Shown piece by piece: positions 35,520 to 45,532 of a DNA stretch of 64,000 nt. A model generated the notes under the pieces. That model saw only the letters and a list, made by a program, of their open reading frames with translations, did no database searches and was not told the origin of the DNA. Position 1 is the first letter of the stretch. Every line of letters starts with the position of its first letter. This DNA is from CAIZWU01 sp942492905 (GTDB taxonomy: Bacteria; Verrucomicrobiota; Verrucomicrobiia; Verrucomicrobiales; V1-33). The DNA lies in assembly GCA_942492905.1 (NCBI GenBank), contig OW818657.1, positions 4,774,001 to 4,838,000 of the forward strand, written 5' to 3'. Position numbers and translations under genes: made by a program.

Positions 35520-36854
35520 ATGAAATCCCAGTCGCCGTCTCCCCACCCGCAGGCCGGCCTGCACCAGCTTTATTCGGAAGATCCACAGCGTGCGGATGAA
35601 ACGGTGTGGGGCCGCAAGGCCGATCCGGTCAGCCGCCGCGGATTCCTCGGAAAGCTCGGCCTCGTCTCCATGTCCGTCGCCGTGGGCGGGGAGATTGTTT
35701 TTGCCGACCACATGCCCTCCGGCCTGATCCCAGCCGCGCTGGCGCAGAGCCCGCAGCCGTTTCAGATCTCCGGCAAGGAAGGCCTCAGCGTGATGAACGA
35801 CCGCCCACTGGTGGCCGAAACGCCCGCGCACCTGCTCGACGATGCCATCACGCCCGCGAAGCATCTTTTCGTGCGCAATAACGGCATCGCTCCCGCACCG
35901 GAGTCGCTCGATCCTGACAAATGGACCCTGGAAATCGCGGGCGAAAGCTGTGCCAAACCAACGACCTTCACGCTCAAGGAACTCAAGGAGAAGTTCCCGC
36001 ATCACACGTTGCAGATGGTGCTGGAATGCGCCGGCAACGGGCGCAGTGAGTTCAATCCGCCCGCCACGGGCAATCAATGGACGAACGGCGGGGTCGGTTG
36101 TCCCCAGTGGACCGGCGTGCGCCTCACCGATGTTCTGCAGCACTGTGGCATCAAAAACGACGCGGTTTACCTCGGCTACTATGGCGCGGATCTGCACCTC
36201 TCCGGTGATGTGAAAAAGAACGCCATCTCCCGCGGCGTGCCGATCAAAAAGGCGCTGGAGGACGAGTCGCTGCTGGTCTTTGCCATGAATGGCGCTGACC
36301 TGCCGATGGAGAATGGACATCCGCTGCGTCTGATGTTCGGGGGGTGGCCCGCTTCCACCTGTGGCAAATGGTTGAAGAAAATCGTCATCCGCGACCGCGA
36401 GCACGATGGCGAAAAAATGACCGGACATTCCTACCGCATGCCGCGTTATCCGGTAGCCCCTGGCACCAAAATACCGCCGGAAGACATGGTCGTCATCGAA
36501 GCCATGCCGGTGAAGTCGCTCATCACCTTCCCGAAGTCAGGCCTCACCCATCCGCTGGCCGGGCCGCTCACCGTGCGCGGCCACGCCTGGACCGGCGAGG
36601 GCGCGGTGGCCTCCATGGAGGTCTCGATCGATTTTGGCATCACTTGGAAAAAGGCGGAACTCGACAAGCCCGCGAACCGCTATGCCTGGCAGCAGTGGCG
36701 CACGGAACTGACCTTTCCAAAGAAAGGCTATTACGAAATCTGGGCGCGGGCCACCGACGGTCAGGGCCGCTCGCAGCCGATGGTCCTGCCCGGGTGGAAT
36801 CCCGAAGGCTATCTGAACAACTCCTGCCACCGCCTCGCCCTCCAAGCCGTCTGA
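35520..36854 (+). CDS. Sulfite dehydrogenase-type molybdopterin oxidoreductase (SorA-like)
   Basis: The 444-residue protein carries a Tat signal (SRRGFLGKLGLVSMSVAVG; RR at 39-40). The sulfite-oxidase fold follows, with the Mo-ligating cysteine C170 in VLECAGNGR, then FGGWPASTCGKWLKKI and a C-terminal Mo-co dimerisation domain (RGHAWTGEGAVASMEVSID). It would oxidise sulfite to sulfate in the periplasm. A small c-type cytochrome gene starts 2 bp after its stop, as in SorAB systems. Other members of the family oxidise different substrates, so the substrate is inferred from the pairing. Confidence 0.88.
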   Translation: MKSQSPSPHPQAGLHQLYSEDPQRADETVWGRKADPVSRRGFLGKLGLVSMSVAVGGEIVFADHMPSGLIPAALAQSPQPFQISGKEGLSVMNDRPLVAETPAHLLDDAITPAKHLFVRNNGIAPAPESLDPDKWTLEIAGESCAKPTTFTLKELKEKFPHHTLQMVLECAGNGRSEFNPPATGNQWTNGGVGCPQWTGVRLTDVLQHCGIKNDAVYLGYYGADLHLSGDVKKNAISRGVPIKKALEDESLLVFAMNGADLPMENGHPLRLMFGGWPASTCGKWLKKIVIRDREHDGEKMTGHSYRMPRYPVAPGTKIPPEDMVVIEAMPVKSLITFPKSGLTHPLAGPLTVRGHAWTGEGAVASMEVSIDFGITWKKAELDKPANRYAWQQWRTELTFPKKGYYEIWARATDGQGRSQPMVLPGWNPEGYLNNSCHRLALQAV

Positions 36855-36856
36855 TC

Positions 36857-37285
36857 ATGCGTGCTCTTTGCCTTCTCACCCTGTCCCTGCTGGCACCCCT
36901 GTCCCCCGCGGCGGAGCCGACCCCGCTTGATCCCGCCACCGGCATGAAGGTAGCGCCCGGGTGGGAAATTGTGCGCAATCACTGCGTCATCTGCCATTCA
37001 CCGCAGACCTTCCTGCGCCAGCGCGCCACCGAGGCCAACTGGACCTCCGTGTTGGAATGGATGCAGACCAACGGTGGCCTCTGGAAGCTTGATCCCGCCG
37101 TGCAGAAAACCATCGTTCAATATCTCGCCACCAACTACGGGCCCGGCGACAATCAGAATTACCGGCGTGCCCCCATTCCAGCCACCCTGATGCCGCCGAA
37201 TCCCTACGCCACCGAGGCACGCCTCGAGGCCGAGGCGAAACAGAAGGAGGGACTCATCCCGAAAACAGCGCCCGCGGCGAAGTGA
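36857..37285 (+). CDS. Periplasmic c-type cytochrome (SorB-like)
   Basis: The 142-residue product starts at the ATG at 36857. It has a signal peptide (MRALCLLTLSLLAPLSPAA) and a single haem motif, C43-x-x-C46-H47 (NHCVICHS). A likely distal Met ligand lies near PATLMPPN. The 2-bp gap after the oxidoreductase implies a single transcript and an electron-accepting role for it. Confidence 0.88.
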   Translation: MRALCLLTLSLLAPLSPAAEPTPLDPATGMKVAPGWEIVRNHCVICHSPQTFLRQRATEANWTSVLEWMQTNGGLWKLDPAVQKTIVQYLATNYGPGDNQNYRRAPIPATLMPPNPYATEARLEAEAKQKEGLIPKTAPAAK

Positions 37286-37596
37286 GAGACGGGCTGCCAA
37301 GCCCCTGCTGAGGAGAGCCCAAGCGGGCCAGATGGCTCCGGCCGGGGCAGGATACAATCCAGGATGACAGAAACGTCATTGGAAGTTCAGACCGGATTAG
37401 GGTAAACGGAGCAGACAAGAATCACCCCTTAGTTGGGATGTTTTTTGTTAATTCAACGGCATGGTCCAAGCAGTTTCACGGGGTTGCCTGGCGCTGGTGC
37501 AAAACAGGCCGGTCCCCATTGGAATACCGGTCAGCCTTCATGAGTCCGGCCTCGACCCCCTCAACGCATTTTCTTCACCCGCCCTGACCTGCTCCC
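37286..37596. other. 311-bp intergenic stretch upstream of the metabolite locus
   Basis: No supported gene was found. It should hold the terminator of the sulfite dehydrogenase pair and the promoter of the radical SAM gene. An AT-rich patch (TTTTTTGTTAATTC near 37441-37455) is a candidate promoter region, but no clear -35/-10 pair could be assigned. I looked for a cobalamin riboswitch and saw no convincing box. Confidence 0.4.
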
Positions 37597-39069
37597 GTGA
37601 TTCTGCCTGCCGATTATGCTGCTCCGCGCCTCGCCTCCCGGCGGGTGTTATTTCTCAATGCCAACGAGACCATGCGCCCGTACCGGGTCGCGCCGCTGGG
37701 GTTGGCTTTTGTGGCCAGCGCGACCAGGGCGGCGGGACATGAAGTGCGCTTCGTTGATCTGCCGGAGACCGCGGCGCAGCATCGTGCGTTCCGCCGCGTG
37801 CTTTCGGAGTGGCCGGCCGACTACCTCGCCGTCGGCATCCGCAATCTCGACAACAGTGATTTTCACGGCTTTGAGAGTTACCTGCGGCAACCGGCGGCCC
37901 TGGTCGCGGAAGCGCGGCGGGCCCGGCCGGGAATCCGCGTCATCCTGGGAGGACCCGCGGCCACGGTCGATCCGCAATTGGTGCTGCGGACGGTGCAGCC
38001 TGATCACCTGGTGCTCGGCGAAGGCGAAGAAAGTCTGCCCCATGCCATTGCCCGTCTCGAAGCCGGTGAACGCCTGCCCGAGATCATCGGAGCCGATGAG
38101 GAATCGCGCGCGCCTTATCGGGTGCTCAACACCGGCGCGCTGCCGGCACCGCGGCTTTACGAATGGGTGACCAACCTCCGCCCGTATCTCCGGGGCGATG
38201 CTGGTTATCCGCTCCAGACCAAGCGCGGGTGTCCGCTCAAATGCACCTACTGCACCTATGGCCGGATCGAAGGCACCCGCTACCGCTTCCTCGATCCACA
38301 GGCCATCGCCGATGAGGTCGAGGGCGCCATGGCCCGCGGGGTGCGTGACTTCGAATTTGTGGACAGCACCTTCAATCTGCCGCCACGCCACGCCCTCGGC
38401 GTGCTGGCCGCGCTCCGCGAACGCCGTCTGCATGCCAACTATGTGGGGACCGGTCTCAATCCGGCAAAACTGCCCGATGAGTTGCTCGCCGCGATGCGCG
38501 AGGTGGGATTCCGCAGTGTCATCCTGACGGCAGAAAGCGCGTCGGACACCATGCTGGCCAGCTACAAAAAAAACTACCGGCGCGGGGAACTGCATACCGC
38601 TGCGGACCTGCTGGCGAAACACGACATCAAGGCGCTGTGGGTTTTTCTCCTCGGCGGGCCAGGGGAAACGCCCGCCACCGTCGGGGAATCGCTCGGGTTC
38701 ATCGAAGAACGCGTCCGCTCCCCGCATGCCGTTTATATCACCAGCGGGATCCGTATCTATGCCGGCAGTCCGATTGCCGACGACGCGGATTCGGGCCTTT
38801 TTGTGAAGGAGGATCTCCGCCAACGCAGCGAACTGCCCGGACTGGAATTCTTCTACTCCCACGATACCCCGCCCGATTGGCTGGAGGCGCGCCTGCGTAC
38901 CTTCCAGCAGCAGCAGCCCCACGTCATGCTATCGTGCGAAGGCCACAGCACCGTGACCCAGGCCGCGATGCGGGTCATGAACTACCTTCCCTTCCGCAAG
39001 CCCTACTGGCAATACATCCCCGCGCTCAACCGCTTCCGCCGCCTCTTCATCCCTGCTGACAAGTCATGA
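37597..39069 (+). CDS. Radical SAM enzyme with B12-binding-type N-terminal domain
   Basis: The 490-residue protein starts at the GTG at 37597. Residues 15-160 form a Rossmann-like B12-binding-type domain (RVLFLNANE, VAVG-like strands, VILGGPAATVDP, HLVLGEGEESL). The usual DxHxxG cobalamin ligand motif is absent. The radical SAM cluster motif is KRGCPLKCTYCTYG (C212, C216, C219), with FEFVDSTFNL downstream. Such enzymes carry out methylations, ring contractions or C-C chemistry in natural-product pathways. It opens a run of four tightly spaced genes (overlaps of 4 bp at 39066 and 39632, and a 9-bp gap before the type III PKS). Confidence 0.88.
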   Translation: MILPADYAAPRLASRRVLFLNANETMRPYRVAPLGLAFVASATRAAGHEVRFVDLPETAAQHRAFRRVLSEWPADYLAVGIRNLDNSDFHGFESYLRQPAALVAEARRARPGIRVILGGPAATVDPQLVLRTVQPDHLVLGEGEESLPHAIARLEAGERLPEIIGADEESRAPYRVLNTGALPAPRLYEWVTNLRPYLRGDAGYPLQTKRGCPLKCTYCTYGRIEGTRYRFLDPQAIADEVEGAMARGVRDFEFVDSTFNLPPRHALGVLAALRERRLHANYVGTGLNPAKLPDELLAAMREVGFRSVILTAESASDTMLASYKKNYRRGELHTAADLLAKHDIKALWVFLLGGPGETPATVGESLGFIEERVRSPHAVYITSGIRIYAGSPIADDADSGLFVKEDLRQRSELPGLEFFYSHDTPPDWLEARLRTFQQQQPHVMLSCEGHSTVTQAAMRVMNYLPFRKPYWQYIPALNRFRRLFIPADKS

Positions 39070-39635
39070 AACTCCGCCTTCTTTTTCTGGTCATCCTCCT
39101 GCCCTTCACCTCTGCTGCTGACGAAACATGGAGCGGGGTCTCCAATGTTTATTTCAAGGGCTACTCCAACCTGCACGACTTCGAAGGGTCGGTCGACAAA
39201 GTGCCGCTCAAAGTGACCGTGACCCCTGGCAAAGACGGCCGGGTGGTCAGTGCGGTCACAGACGTGCCGGTGAAACAAATGAGCACCCATCATGAGGAGC
39301 GGGACCAAAACATGATGGAAATGTTCCAGGAAACGGCCTTCCGGCAGATCAAGGTCGAGGTGAACCGCGTGCCGGAACGCGAACTGCGCCCAAAGGGTGC
39401 CAAGCCCGGAACAATGCCGGTGACCCTGACCATCGCCGGCACGCGTTCCGTGGTGAATGGCAGCGTCTCCACCCTCACAGAATCGGCCGGGCACGTGTCC
39501 TTTGATCTGAAATTTCAGGTTTCCCTCAAAGCCTTCAAACTCAAAGCGCCCGGCGCGCTGGTGGGACTTGTCCGCGTCAAGGATACCGTCGATGTGGTGG
39601 CCCATATCACTTTGAAAAAGGAAGGCGCCCCATGA
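39066..39635 (+). CDS. YceI-family lipid-binding protein, exported
   Basis: The 189-residue protein has a signal peptide (MKLRLLFLVILLPFTSA). Its lipocalin-like YceI fold shows in SNVYFKGYSNLHDFEG (the family's I-x-F-x-x-x-H-x-x-F/x-G type opening), MMEMFQETAFRQIKVEV and TLTIAGTRSVVNGSV. YceI proteins bind long-chain isoprenoids or fatty amides. Placed between a radical SAM enzyme and an FAD reductase with 4-bp overlaps on both sides, it may hold a hydrophobic pathway product in the periplasm. Confidence 0.85.
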   Translation: MKLRLLFLVILLPFTSAADETWSGVSNVYFKGYSNLHDFEGSVDKVPLKVTVTPGKDGRVVSAVTDVPVKQMSTHHEERDQNMMEMFQETAFRQIKVEVNRVPERELRPKGAKPGTMPVTLTIAGTRSVVNGSVSTLTESAGHVSFDLKFQVSLKAFKLKAPGALVGLVRVKDTVDVVAHITLKKEGAP

Positions 39636-40798
39636 AGACTGATGTCCTGATCCTCGGCGGAGGCCCTGCCGGTGCCACCACGGCCTTGCTGATGGCCCGG
39701 GCCGGGCTTTCCGTGACCCTCTGCGAAGCCTATGCGACCCTGCCCGAACGGGTCTGCGGCATGTATCTTTGCCCCGCCGGCGCGGCCATGCTGGAACGGC
39801 TCGGCCTGCGTGAGAGGCTGGGTGCCGACGCCCGGCGTTTGATCGGCATGGCGATGATCGCGCCCAATTTTGAGCGTTTGGAAACCTTCTTCCCCATCAA
39901 CCAGGGCGTCCCCGATCACGGTCTCGCCCTGCCCCGCCCGCAACTGGATAACACCCTGCTTGATCTCGCCCGTGAAGCCGGAGTGCTGGTCAAGATGGGA
40001 GCCCGGCCCACTCTCGAACGCACCCCGGGCGGCTGGCGGGCGCACCTTGCCAACAGCGGGGAGATCACCGCCAGACTGCTCGTTGGTGCCGACGGCCGCA
40101 AGTCCTCGACGGCGCGCTTCCTCGGGCTGGCAATGCCTCCCCGGCGCTCCCGGGCGGCGATCCACATTGATCTGCCCGCCCGCCGCCCCACCACGCCCCT
40201 GGGAGAAATGCACGTCTTCGCGGATGGGACCTATGTGGGTTTGAATCCGATTACTGCCGACACTGTGAATTTTTCCATCGTCTGTGACCCCGCTGCCTTG
40301 CGCCACCGCCCGGTGGTGGATTTCATCAATGGCCACATCGCCGGCAGCCCTCACTTGAATGCGCTCCTCGAACCGCTGGCCGCCACCGCCCGGCCGGGGG
40401 CCACCTTTCCCACCAACGCCCGGGTCCGCCGCGCCGCCACTGACGATGCCGCCCTCGTTGGCGACGCGTCGGGTTACATCGACCCGCTCACCGGTGAAGG
40501 CATCTACGCCGCCCTGTGGACTGCGGAGGAGTTGACCCGCGCCGTCTCGGCCGGCTGGCGGGATCTGCCGGCGGCGCTTGATCGTTATGCCCGCCTGCGC
40601 GCCCGACGGCAACACGCCAAAGCCTTGCTCTGCGAAGCTTTCCAACATATCATCCGGCGTCCCTGGCTGGCCAACTCGACCCACTGGCTGCTTTCCCGCC
40701 GGCAGCCGGTGGCCGATGCTTTTATCGGCGTCGTCGGCAACAGCTACTCGCCCGCCCACGGCTTGGCACTGATGGCCCGTCACGCTTTTTCCCCATAA
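39632..40798 (+). CDS. FAD-dependent oxidoreductase (geranylgeranyl-reductase-like)
   Basis: The 388-residue flavoprotein has the dinucleotide motif VLILGGGPAGATTALLMARAG, the LLVGADGRKSSTA (DG) motif and a second FAD motif, VGDASGYIDPLTGEGIYAAL. This architecture is shared by geranylgeranyl reductases, UbiH-type hydroxylases and related natural-product flavoenzymes. It lies between YceI and the type III PKS, so it probably oxidises or reduces a polyketide or lipid intermediate. Start by overlap with yceI (ATGA, 39632-39635). Confidence 0.88.
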   Translation: MKTDVLILGGGPAGATTALLMARAGLSVTLCEAYATLPERVCGMYLCPAGAAMLERLGLRERLGADARRLIGMAMIAPNFERLETFFPINQGVPDHGLALPRPQLDNTLLDLAREAGVLVKMGARPTLERTPGGWRAHLANSGEITARLLVGADGRKSSTARFLGLAMPPRRSRAAIHIDLPARRPTTPLGEMHVFADGTYVGLNPITADTVNFSIVCDPAALRHRPVVDFINGHIAGSPHLNALLEPLAATARPGATFPTNARVRRAATDDAALVGDASGYIDPLTGEGIYAALWTAEELTRAVSAGWRDLPAALDRYARLRARRQHAKALLCEAFQHIIRRPWLANSTHWLLSRRQPVADAFIGVVGNSYSPAHGLALMARHAFSP

Positions 40799-40806
40799 CT
40801 CCCCCC

Positions 40807-41907
40807 ATGCCTGCACACCTCAACCATATCGCCTGCGCCGTACCGCCCTACGAGCGGCAGCAGGCGTTCATCGATTCGCTGCCCCACTGGGCCGGTCCAC
40901 CGGAAGTTGTGGAAAAACTGCGGCAAATTGCCGCCGGCGCACGCATCGACCAACGCCACACGGTGCTATCCGAGCCGTTTGACAGGGACGGGGCACCCGG
41001 ATTTTATCAACCCGGAGGCTTCCCCACCACCGGCGAGCGCATGAAACGCTACCAGGAGGAAGCCCCCCGCCTCGCCTTTGACGCCATTGCGTCGCTGCAG
41101 CGCGACGCCGGTTCCCTCGCCGGAGTCACCCACCTGATCCTCACCAGCTGCACCGGCTTCTACGCCCCCGGCCTCGATGTCGATATTATCCGCCACTGCG
41201 GCCTGGCCCCGACCGTCCAGCGCACCCTGATCGGCTTCATGGGATGTCAGGCCGGACTCGTCGGGCTGCGTAATGCCCGGCAGATTGTCGAGGCCGATCC
41301 TGACGCCGTCGTGCTGATGGTGAACCTCGAACTCTGCACCCTCCACCTGCAGCAGACCCCGCGGATGGACCGGCTGGTTTCCTTCCTGCTATTCGCTGAT
41401 GGCTGCGCGGCCTCCCTCATCACCTCGCGCCCCAAAGGCCTGCGCATCGACGCCTGCTCCAGCCACCTCAGCCTCGCCGATGCCGACCGGATGGCGTGGC
41501 ACATCGAAGACCAGGGTTTTGCCATGACCCTCGACGCCCGCCTGCCCGCCCGCATCCGGCAATGGTTCCGGGCCAGCGCCGAACTTTCCTCACCGGAGTC
41601 AGGCAGCGGAAATATGCTGTGGGCGGTGCATCCCGGCGGACGGCTGATTCTTGATAGTGTACAGGATGCCTGCGGGCTGAGTGATCAGCAGATGGCCCCT
41701 TCCCGGGAAGTGCTGCGGCGTTTCGGCAATATGTCCTCGGCGAGCATCATGTTCATTCTGCGGGATCTGCTGGCTTCCGCTCCGTCGGCGGGACGTGCCC
41801 TCGCTTTTGGCCCGGGACTCACCGTCGAGGTCATGGACTTCACGCTGCTGCCGGCCCGCCATCTGCCCGTGGCCCGGAATGCTCAACCGGCCATGGCCAC
41901 CGCCTGA
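40807..41907 (+). CDS. Type III polyketide synthase
   Basis: The 366-residue protein has the chalcone-synthase-like catalytic triad C147 (LIGFMGCQAG), H275 (LWAVHPGGRL) and N308 (RRFGNMSSAS). It also has LTSCTGFYAPGLDVDII, the typical bacterial PhlD/alkylpyrone synthase-type region. It should extend an acyl-CoA starter with malonyl-CoA units and cyclise it to a pyrone, resorcinol or phloroglucinol. There is no methyltransferase directly next to it, which often accompanies such synthases. The adjacent genes are the FAD oxidoreductase (9 bp upstream) and an RND pump (34 bp downstream). Confidence 0.95.
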   Translation: MPAHLNHIACAVPPYERQQAFIDSLPHWAGPPEVVEKLRQIAAGARIDQRHTVLSEPFDRDGAPGFYQPGGFPTTGERMKRYQEEAPRLAFDAIASLQRDAGSLAGVTHLILTSCTGFYAPGLDVDIIRHCGLAPTVQRTLIGFMGCQAGLVGLRNARQIVEADPDAVVLMVNLELCTLHLQQTPRMDRLVSFLLFADGCAASLITSRPKGLRIDACSSHLSLADADRMAWHIEDQGFAMTLDARLPARIRQWFRASAELSSPESGSGNMLWAVHPGGRLILDSVQDACGLSDQQMAPSREVLRRFGNMSSASIMFILRDLLASAPSAGRALAFGPGLTVEVMDFTLLPARHLPVARNAQPAMATA

Positions 41908-41941
41908 TGCACTGCCGCAGACCAACCCATTCCCCACGCGG

Positions 41942-44900
41942 ATGAAGCAGGAAGGGCAACCTCCCCCTGCTGGAACCGGCGGACTGGCACGTTATTTTGT
42001 TGAGCACCGCGAAGTCGGGTGGGTGGCTCTGATCGCCGTGCTCATCTGGGGCGTCATCGCCTATCACCAACTCCCGCAGCAGGAAGATCCGTCGCTGCCG
42101 GCCCGGATCGCCCGGGTGGTGACGATCCTCCCCGGCGCCACCGCCCTGCGGGTCGAGCAGCTCGTCACCAGGCCACTCGAAAAGAAGATCAGTGAACTGG
42201 AAAGCATCGAGGAAATCAGTTCGGAATCGCGCGCCGGCTTTTCCATCATCACCCTGGGCCAGCGCCCGGCCCGCTCGGCGCAGGTTGATCAGGAGTGGGA
42301 CAAATTGCGGGCCAAACTAGCCGATGTCCCGCTGCCCGAAACATGCACCGCACCGGCTCTGCACACCGATTTCGGCGATGTGACCACCTTGCTGCTGGCG
42401 GTGACCAGCGGGCCCGTGAGCGAAGCGGATGACGAAGCCCGGGCGGAACAGATCCGGCAGCGCCTGGCTGCCGCCGGACCGCCGGATTCCTCCCGGAAGG
42501 CCGCCATCGTCATGATATTTCCGGAAGCTCTCGGTGGCCGCTTCAGCAGCGAAACCACCCAGCGTTTCTCCCGTTTCCTTGCTGAAAAAAACCTCACAGG
42601 AACCGTCAGGGTCGAGTCCTCCGATGCCCTGCTCATCGCGCGATGGCCGGACGCAACTGCCCGGGAGCAGCTCCAGGAAATCCTCACAGAATTCGAACAC
42701 AAATTTTGTGGGGACCCTGCCGGACGTCACCCGGACTTCCCTCCGGCTCTCATCCTGATGGGCGGAGAGGATCCCCTGCCTCCCCTCCGCGCCGCCGCCA
42801 TGCCCCGGCACAGTTATCGCGGGCTGGAGGTGGTCGCCGACCAACTTGAGGAAGAACTCAAACAGGTGGCCAGTGTCGGACGCACCCGGAAAATCGGTGC
42901 CGTCGGCGAAGTGGTGCACCTTGGCTTTTCACCGGCCCGTCTGGCGGCCGCCAACCTTCCCCTTTTCCGCGTGCTGGAAGCGGTGAAGCAGCGCAATCAA
43001 TTACTGGCGGGCGGCTCCTTTGAATCGGGTGCGGTACGGCAGGCCGTGCAAATCACCGGCGAATTCCGTGACAGCAATGATCTGTCAGCAGCCATCGTCG
43101 GTCAGGGGGCGGACGGGAAACCACAGCGCCTCGGCGAGCTTTTTGACGTGCAGCGCGGCTACGAATCGCCGCTCCCCCTGCACACCGAATGGCTGGGCAG
43201 CGGGGAAGGATCAGGCCGCCGCCGCGCGGTGATGCTGGCCGTGGAGATGAAGCCGGGCCATGTGATCGGGGACTTTGGCATGAAGGTGCAGGCGGCCATC
43301 GACCAGCTCCGCCCGCGGTTCCCCCCCGGGGTGGAGATCGTCACCGTCTCCGACCAGCCCAAATCCGTCGCCCGGCGGATTGATCACTTTATCCTGCGTT
43401 TCGTGGAGGCAGTCCTCCTCGTGATTGCCGTGGCCCTGCTCCTCATGGAATGGCGCGCTGCCCTCATCGTCGCCATGGCCATCCCCCTGACGATCGCCAT
43501 GACCCTCGGAGGCATGCAACTCGCCGGAATTCCACTTCACCAAATCTCCATCGCCGCCCTGATCATCGCGCTCGGCATGCTGGTGGATGATCCCGTGGTG
43601 GCGGCCGATGGCATCAACCGCGAGTTGTCCAACGGCCAGCCCCGCGGAATTGCGGCATGGCTCGGCCCGCATCAGCTGAGACGCCCGATCTTCTTCGCCA
43701 CCCTGATCAACATTCTCGCCTTCCTCCCGCTGGTGCTGCTGCCGGGCGACAAGAAGTTCTTCATTTACGCCTTGCCGGTAGTGGTGACCCTGGCCCTCGT
43801 AGCTTCACGGATTGTTTCCATGACTTTCATTCCGCTCCTCGGCTACTATCTGCTGCGCGGCCAGCGTGGGTTCGATCAGGGCGGACAAATCCGGCGCGGT
43901 CCGTTGCTTGGACTCATCGACCGGGCCTTGCTCTCCATCCTTCCGGGCTACCGCCGGGGGCTCGCCGCCGCCCTGCACCGGCCCGGACGGACTCTCTTCC
44001 TTTGTTATGGATTGCTGGCCGCCAGCTTCGCCCTGACACCCTTTTTCGGCCGTCAGTTCTTCCCCCCGGCCGAACGCAACCAATTCCTCATCGACATCGC
44101 CCTGCCGGAATCGGCATCCGCCGGCGAAACCCGCCGCATTTGCGATGACATCTCTGACCTGCTCCCCGGCCACGAAGAATTTGTCAGCGCGGCCGTGTTC
44201 ATCGGCGGGTCCGCGCCCCGGTTCTACTACAATGTGACCCCGAAGGCTCCCGCCGGGAATCTCGCGCAATTCATCGTGAACACCCGGAACGCCGGGGAAG
44301 TGCCGGCTTTCATTGCCCGGCTCCGCACCCAACTCGACGCCCGGATTTCCAAGGCACGCTGTGTCGTCAAATCACTCGAGCAGGGTCCACCGATCGAGAC
44401 CCCCATCCAGATCCGGATCAGCGGAGATGATCCTGACACCCTGCGCCGCCTCGCCGATTCCGTCTCCGGGTCCCTCCGCGAGGCAGGAGGATATCAGGTT
44501 CACGACGATCTCGGGGCCCGGATGCCCACCTTGGAAATTGCCGTCAACCAGGACCGTGCGAATGCCCTTGGCATCGTCAATGCCCAGCTCGCCCCCTTGC
44601 TGCGGGCCGCTTTTGCCAGTGTCCGCCTGACCACCATCCATGAAGGCAGCCACCCTGTCCCCGTGGAACTGCGATGGAATCCGGAGGACCGCAGCGACCC
44701 GGCAAAACTGAACGATCTGCTCTTGGAATCATCGCAGCAACAACTGGTGCCGCTCCACGAGGTCGCCTCCATCCAGCCGCAGCAGGAATACGCCTCCATC
44801 GGACATTTCAACCACCAGCGCACCGTCACCGTAAAATCCTATGCTCCGGCAGAACGATTATCCTCCGAGGTGCTGGAACGCGCCCGGCCCGCGATTGACC

Positions 44901-45460
44901 GGATGGAGCTGCCCCCTGGCTACCGGCTGGAGTATGGAGGAGAGGCCCGCGAAATGACGCAAAGCCGAGGGGAAATGGGCCGGGTGATGCTTATCTCGCT
45001 CGCTCTGATCATGCTGGCGATGGTGCTCCAGTTCAATTCCCCGGCCAAATCCCTCGTGGTCATGCTGACCGTTCCGCTGGGCTTGATTGGCGCTTTTATC
45101 GGTCTGGCGCTTTTCCATGCCCCACTCGGTTTCATGGCCATGCTCGCCATCGTCAGTCTCGCCGGAGTGATTGTCAGCCACATCATCGTGTTGTCGGATT
45201 TCATCGAAGAGGCGCGGGCTTCGGGGATGGAACTGAAGGCCGCGCTCCTCCATGCCGGGCTGGTCCGCATGCGCCCGGTGCTCGTCACCGTGCTTGCCAC
45301 CGCGAGCGGGCTCGTTCCGCTGGCGCTGTCCGGGGGTGAGCTCTGGCGGCCGCTGGCCGCGGTGCACATTTTTGGTCTGCTCGTCGCCACCGCCCTGACC
45401 CTTTTTGTCCTGCCGGTTTTCTACTATCTTTTCGCGGCGAAGCTGCGCTGGATCCGCTGA
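41942..45460 (+). CDS. RND-family efflux transporter (AcrB/HAE1-like)
   Basis: This 1172-residue transporter starts at the ATG at 41942. It has the N-terminal helix WVALIAVLIWGVIAY, two large periplasmic loops and two six-helix bundles. The proton-relay pair is D549-D550 in LGMLVDDPVVAADG. The C-terminal repeat contains MLAIVSLAGVIVSHIIVLSDFIEE, split by conserved glycines. Drug exporters of this kind need a membrane-fusion protein and outer-membrane channel, and neither is encoded here. Following directly on the type III PKS, it is a likely exporter of the cluster's product. The frame continues upstream to 41681, but that part overlaps the PKS gene. Confidence 0.92.
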   Translation: MKQEGQPPPAGTGGLARYFVEHREVGWVALIAVLIWGVIAYHQLPQQEDPSLPARIARVVTILPGATALRVEQLVTRPLEKKISELESIEEISSESRAGFSIITLGQRPARSAQVDQEWDKLRAKLADVPLPETCTAPALHTDFGDVTTLLLAVTSGPVSEADDEARAEQIRQRLAAAGPPDSSRKAAIVMIFPEALGGRFSSETTQRFSRFLAEKNLTGTVRVESSDALLIARWPDATAREQLQEILTEFEHKFCGDPAGRHPDFPPALILMGGEDPLPPLRAAAMPRHSYRGLEVVADQLEEELKQVASVGRTRKIGAVGEVVHLGFSPARLAAANLPLFRVLEAVKQRNQLLAGGSFESGAVRQAVQITGEFRDSNDLSAAIVGQGADGKPQRLGELFDVQRGYESPLPLHTEWLGSGEGSGRRRAVMLAVEMKPGHVIGDFGMKVQAAIDQLRPRFPPGVEIVTVSDQPKSVARRIDHFILRFVEAVLLVIAVALLLMEWRAALIVAMAIPLTIAMTLGGMQLAGIPLHQISIAALIIALGMLVDDPVVAADGINRELSNGQPRGIAAWLGPHQLRRPIFFATLINILAFLPLVLLPGDKKFFIYALPVVVTLALVASRIVSMTFIPLLGYYLLRGQRGFDQGGQIRRGPLLGLIDRALLSILPGYRRGLAAALHRPGRTLFLCYGLLAASFALTPFFGRQFFPPAERNQFLIDIALPESASAGETRRICDDISDLLPGHEEFVSAAVFIGGSAPRFYYNVTPKAPAGNLAQFIVNTRNAGEVPAFIARLRTQLDARISKARCVVKSLEQGPPIETPIQIRISGDDPDTLRRLADSVSGSLREAGGYQVHDDLGARMPTLEIAVNQDRANALGIVNAQLAPLLRAAFASVRLTTIHEGSHPVPVELRWNPEDRSDPAKLNDLLLESSQQQLVPLHEVASIQPQQEYASIGHFNHQRTVTVKSYAPAERLSSEVLERARPAIDRMELPPGYRLEYGGEAREMTQSRGEMGRVMLISLALIMLAMVLQFNSPAKSLVVMLTVPLGLIGAFIGLALFHAPLGFMAMLAIVSLAGVIVSHIIVLSDFIEEARASGMELKAALLHAGLVRMRPVLVTVLATASGLVPLALSGGELWRPLAAVHIFGLLVATALTLFVLPVFYYLFAAKLRWIR

Positions 45461-45532
45461 ACACGGAACTAACGTATTCAGCCGTTCCAGCCGTCACGGG
45501 TCCACCCTTCTTTTCCAGGCCACGCGGGGACC

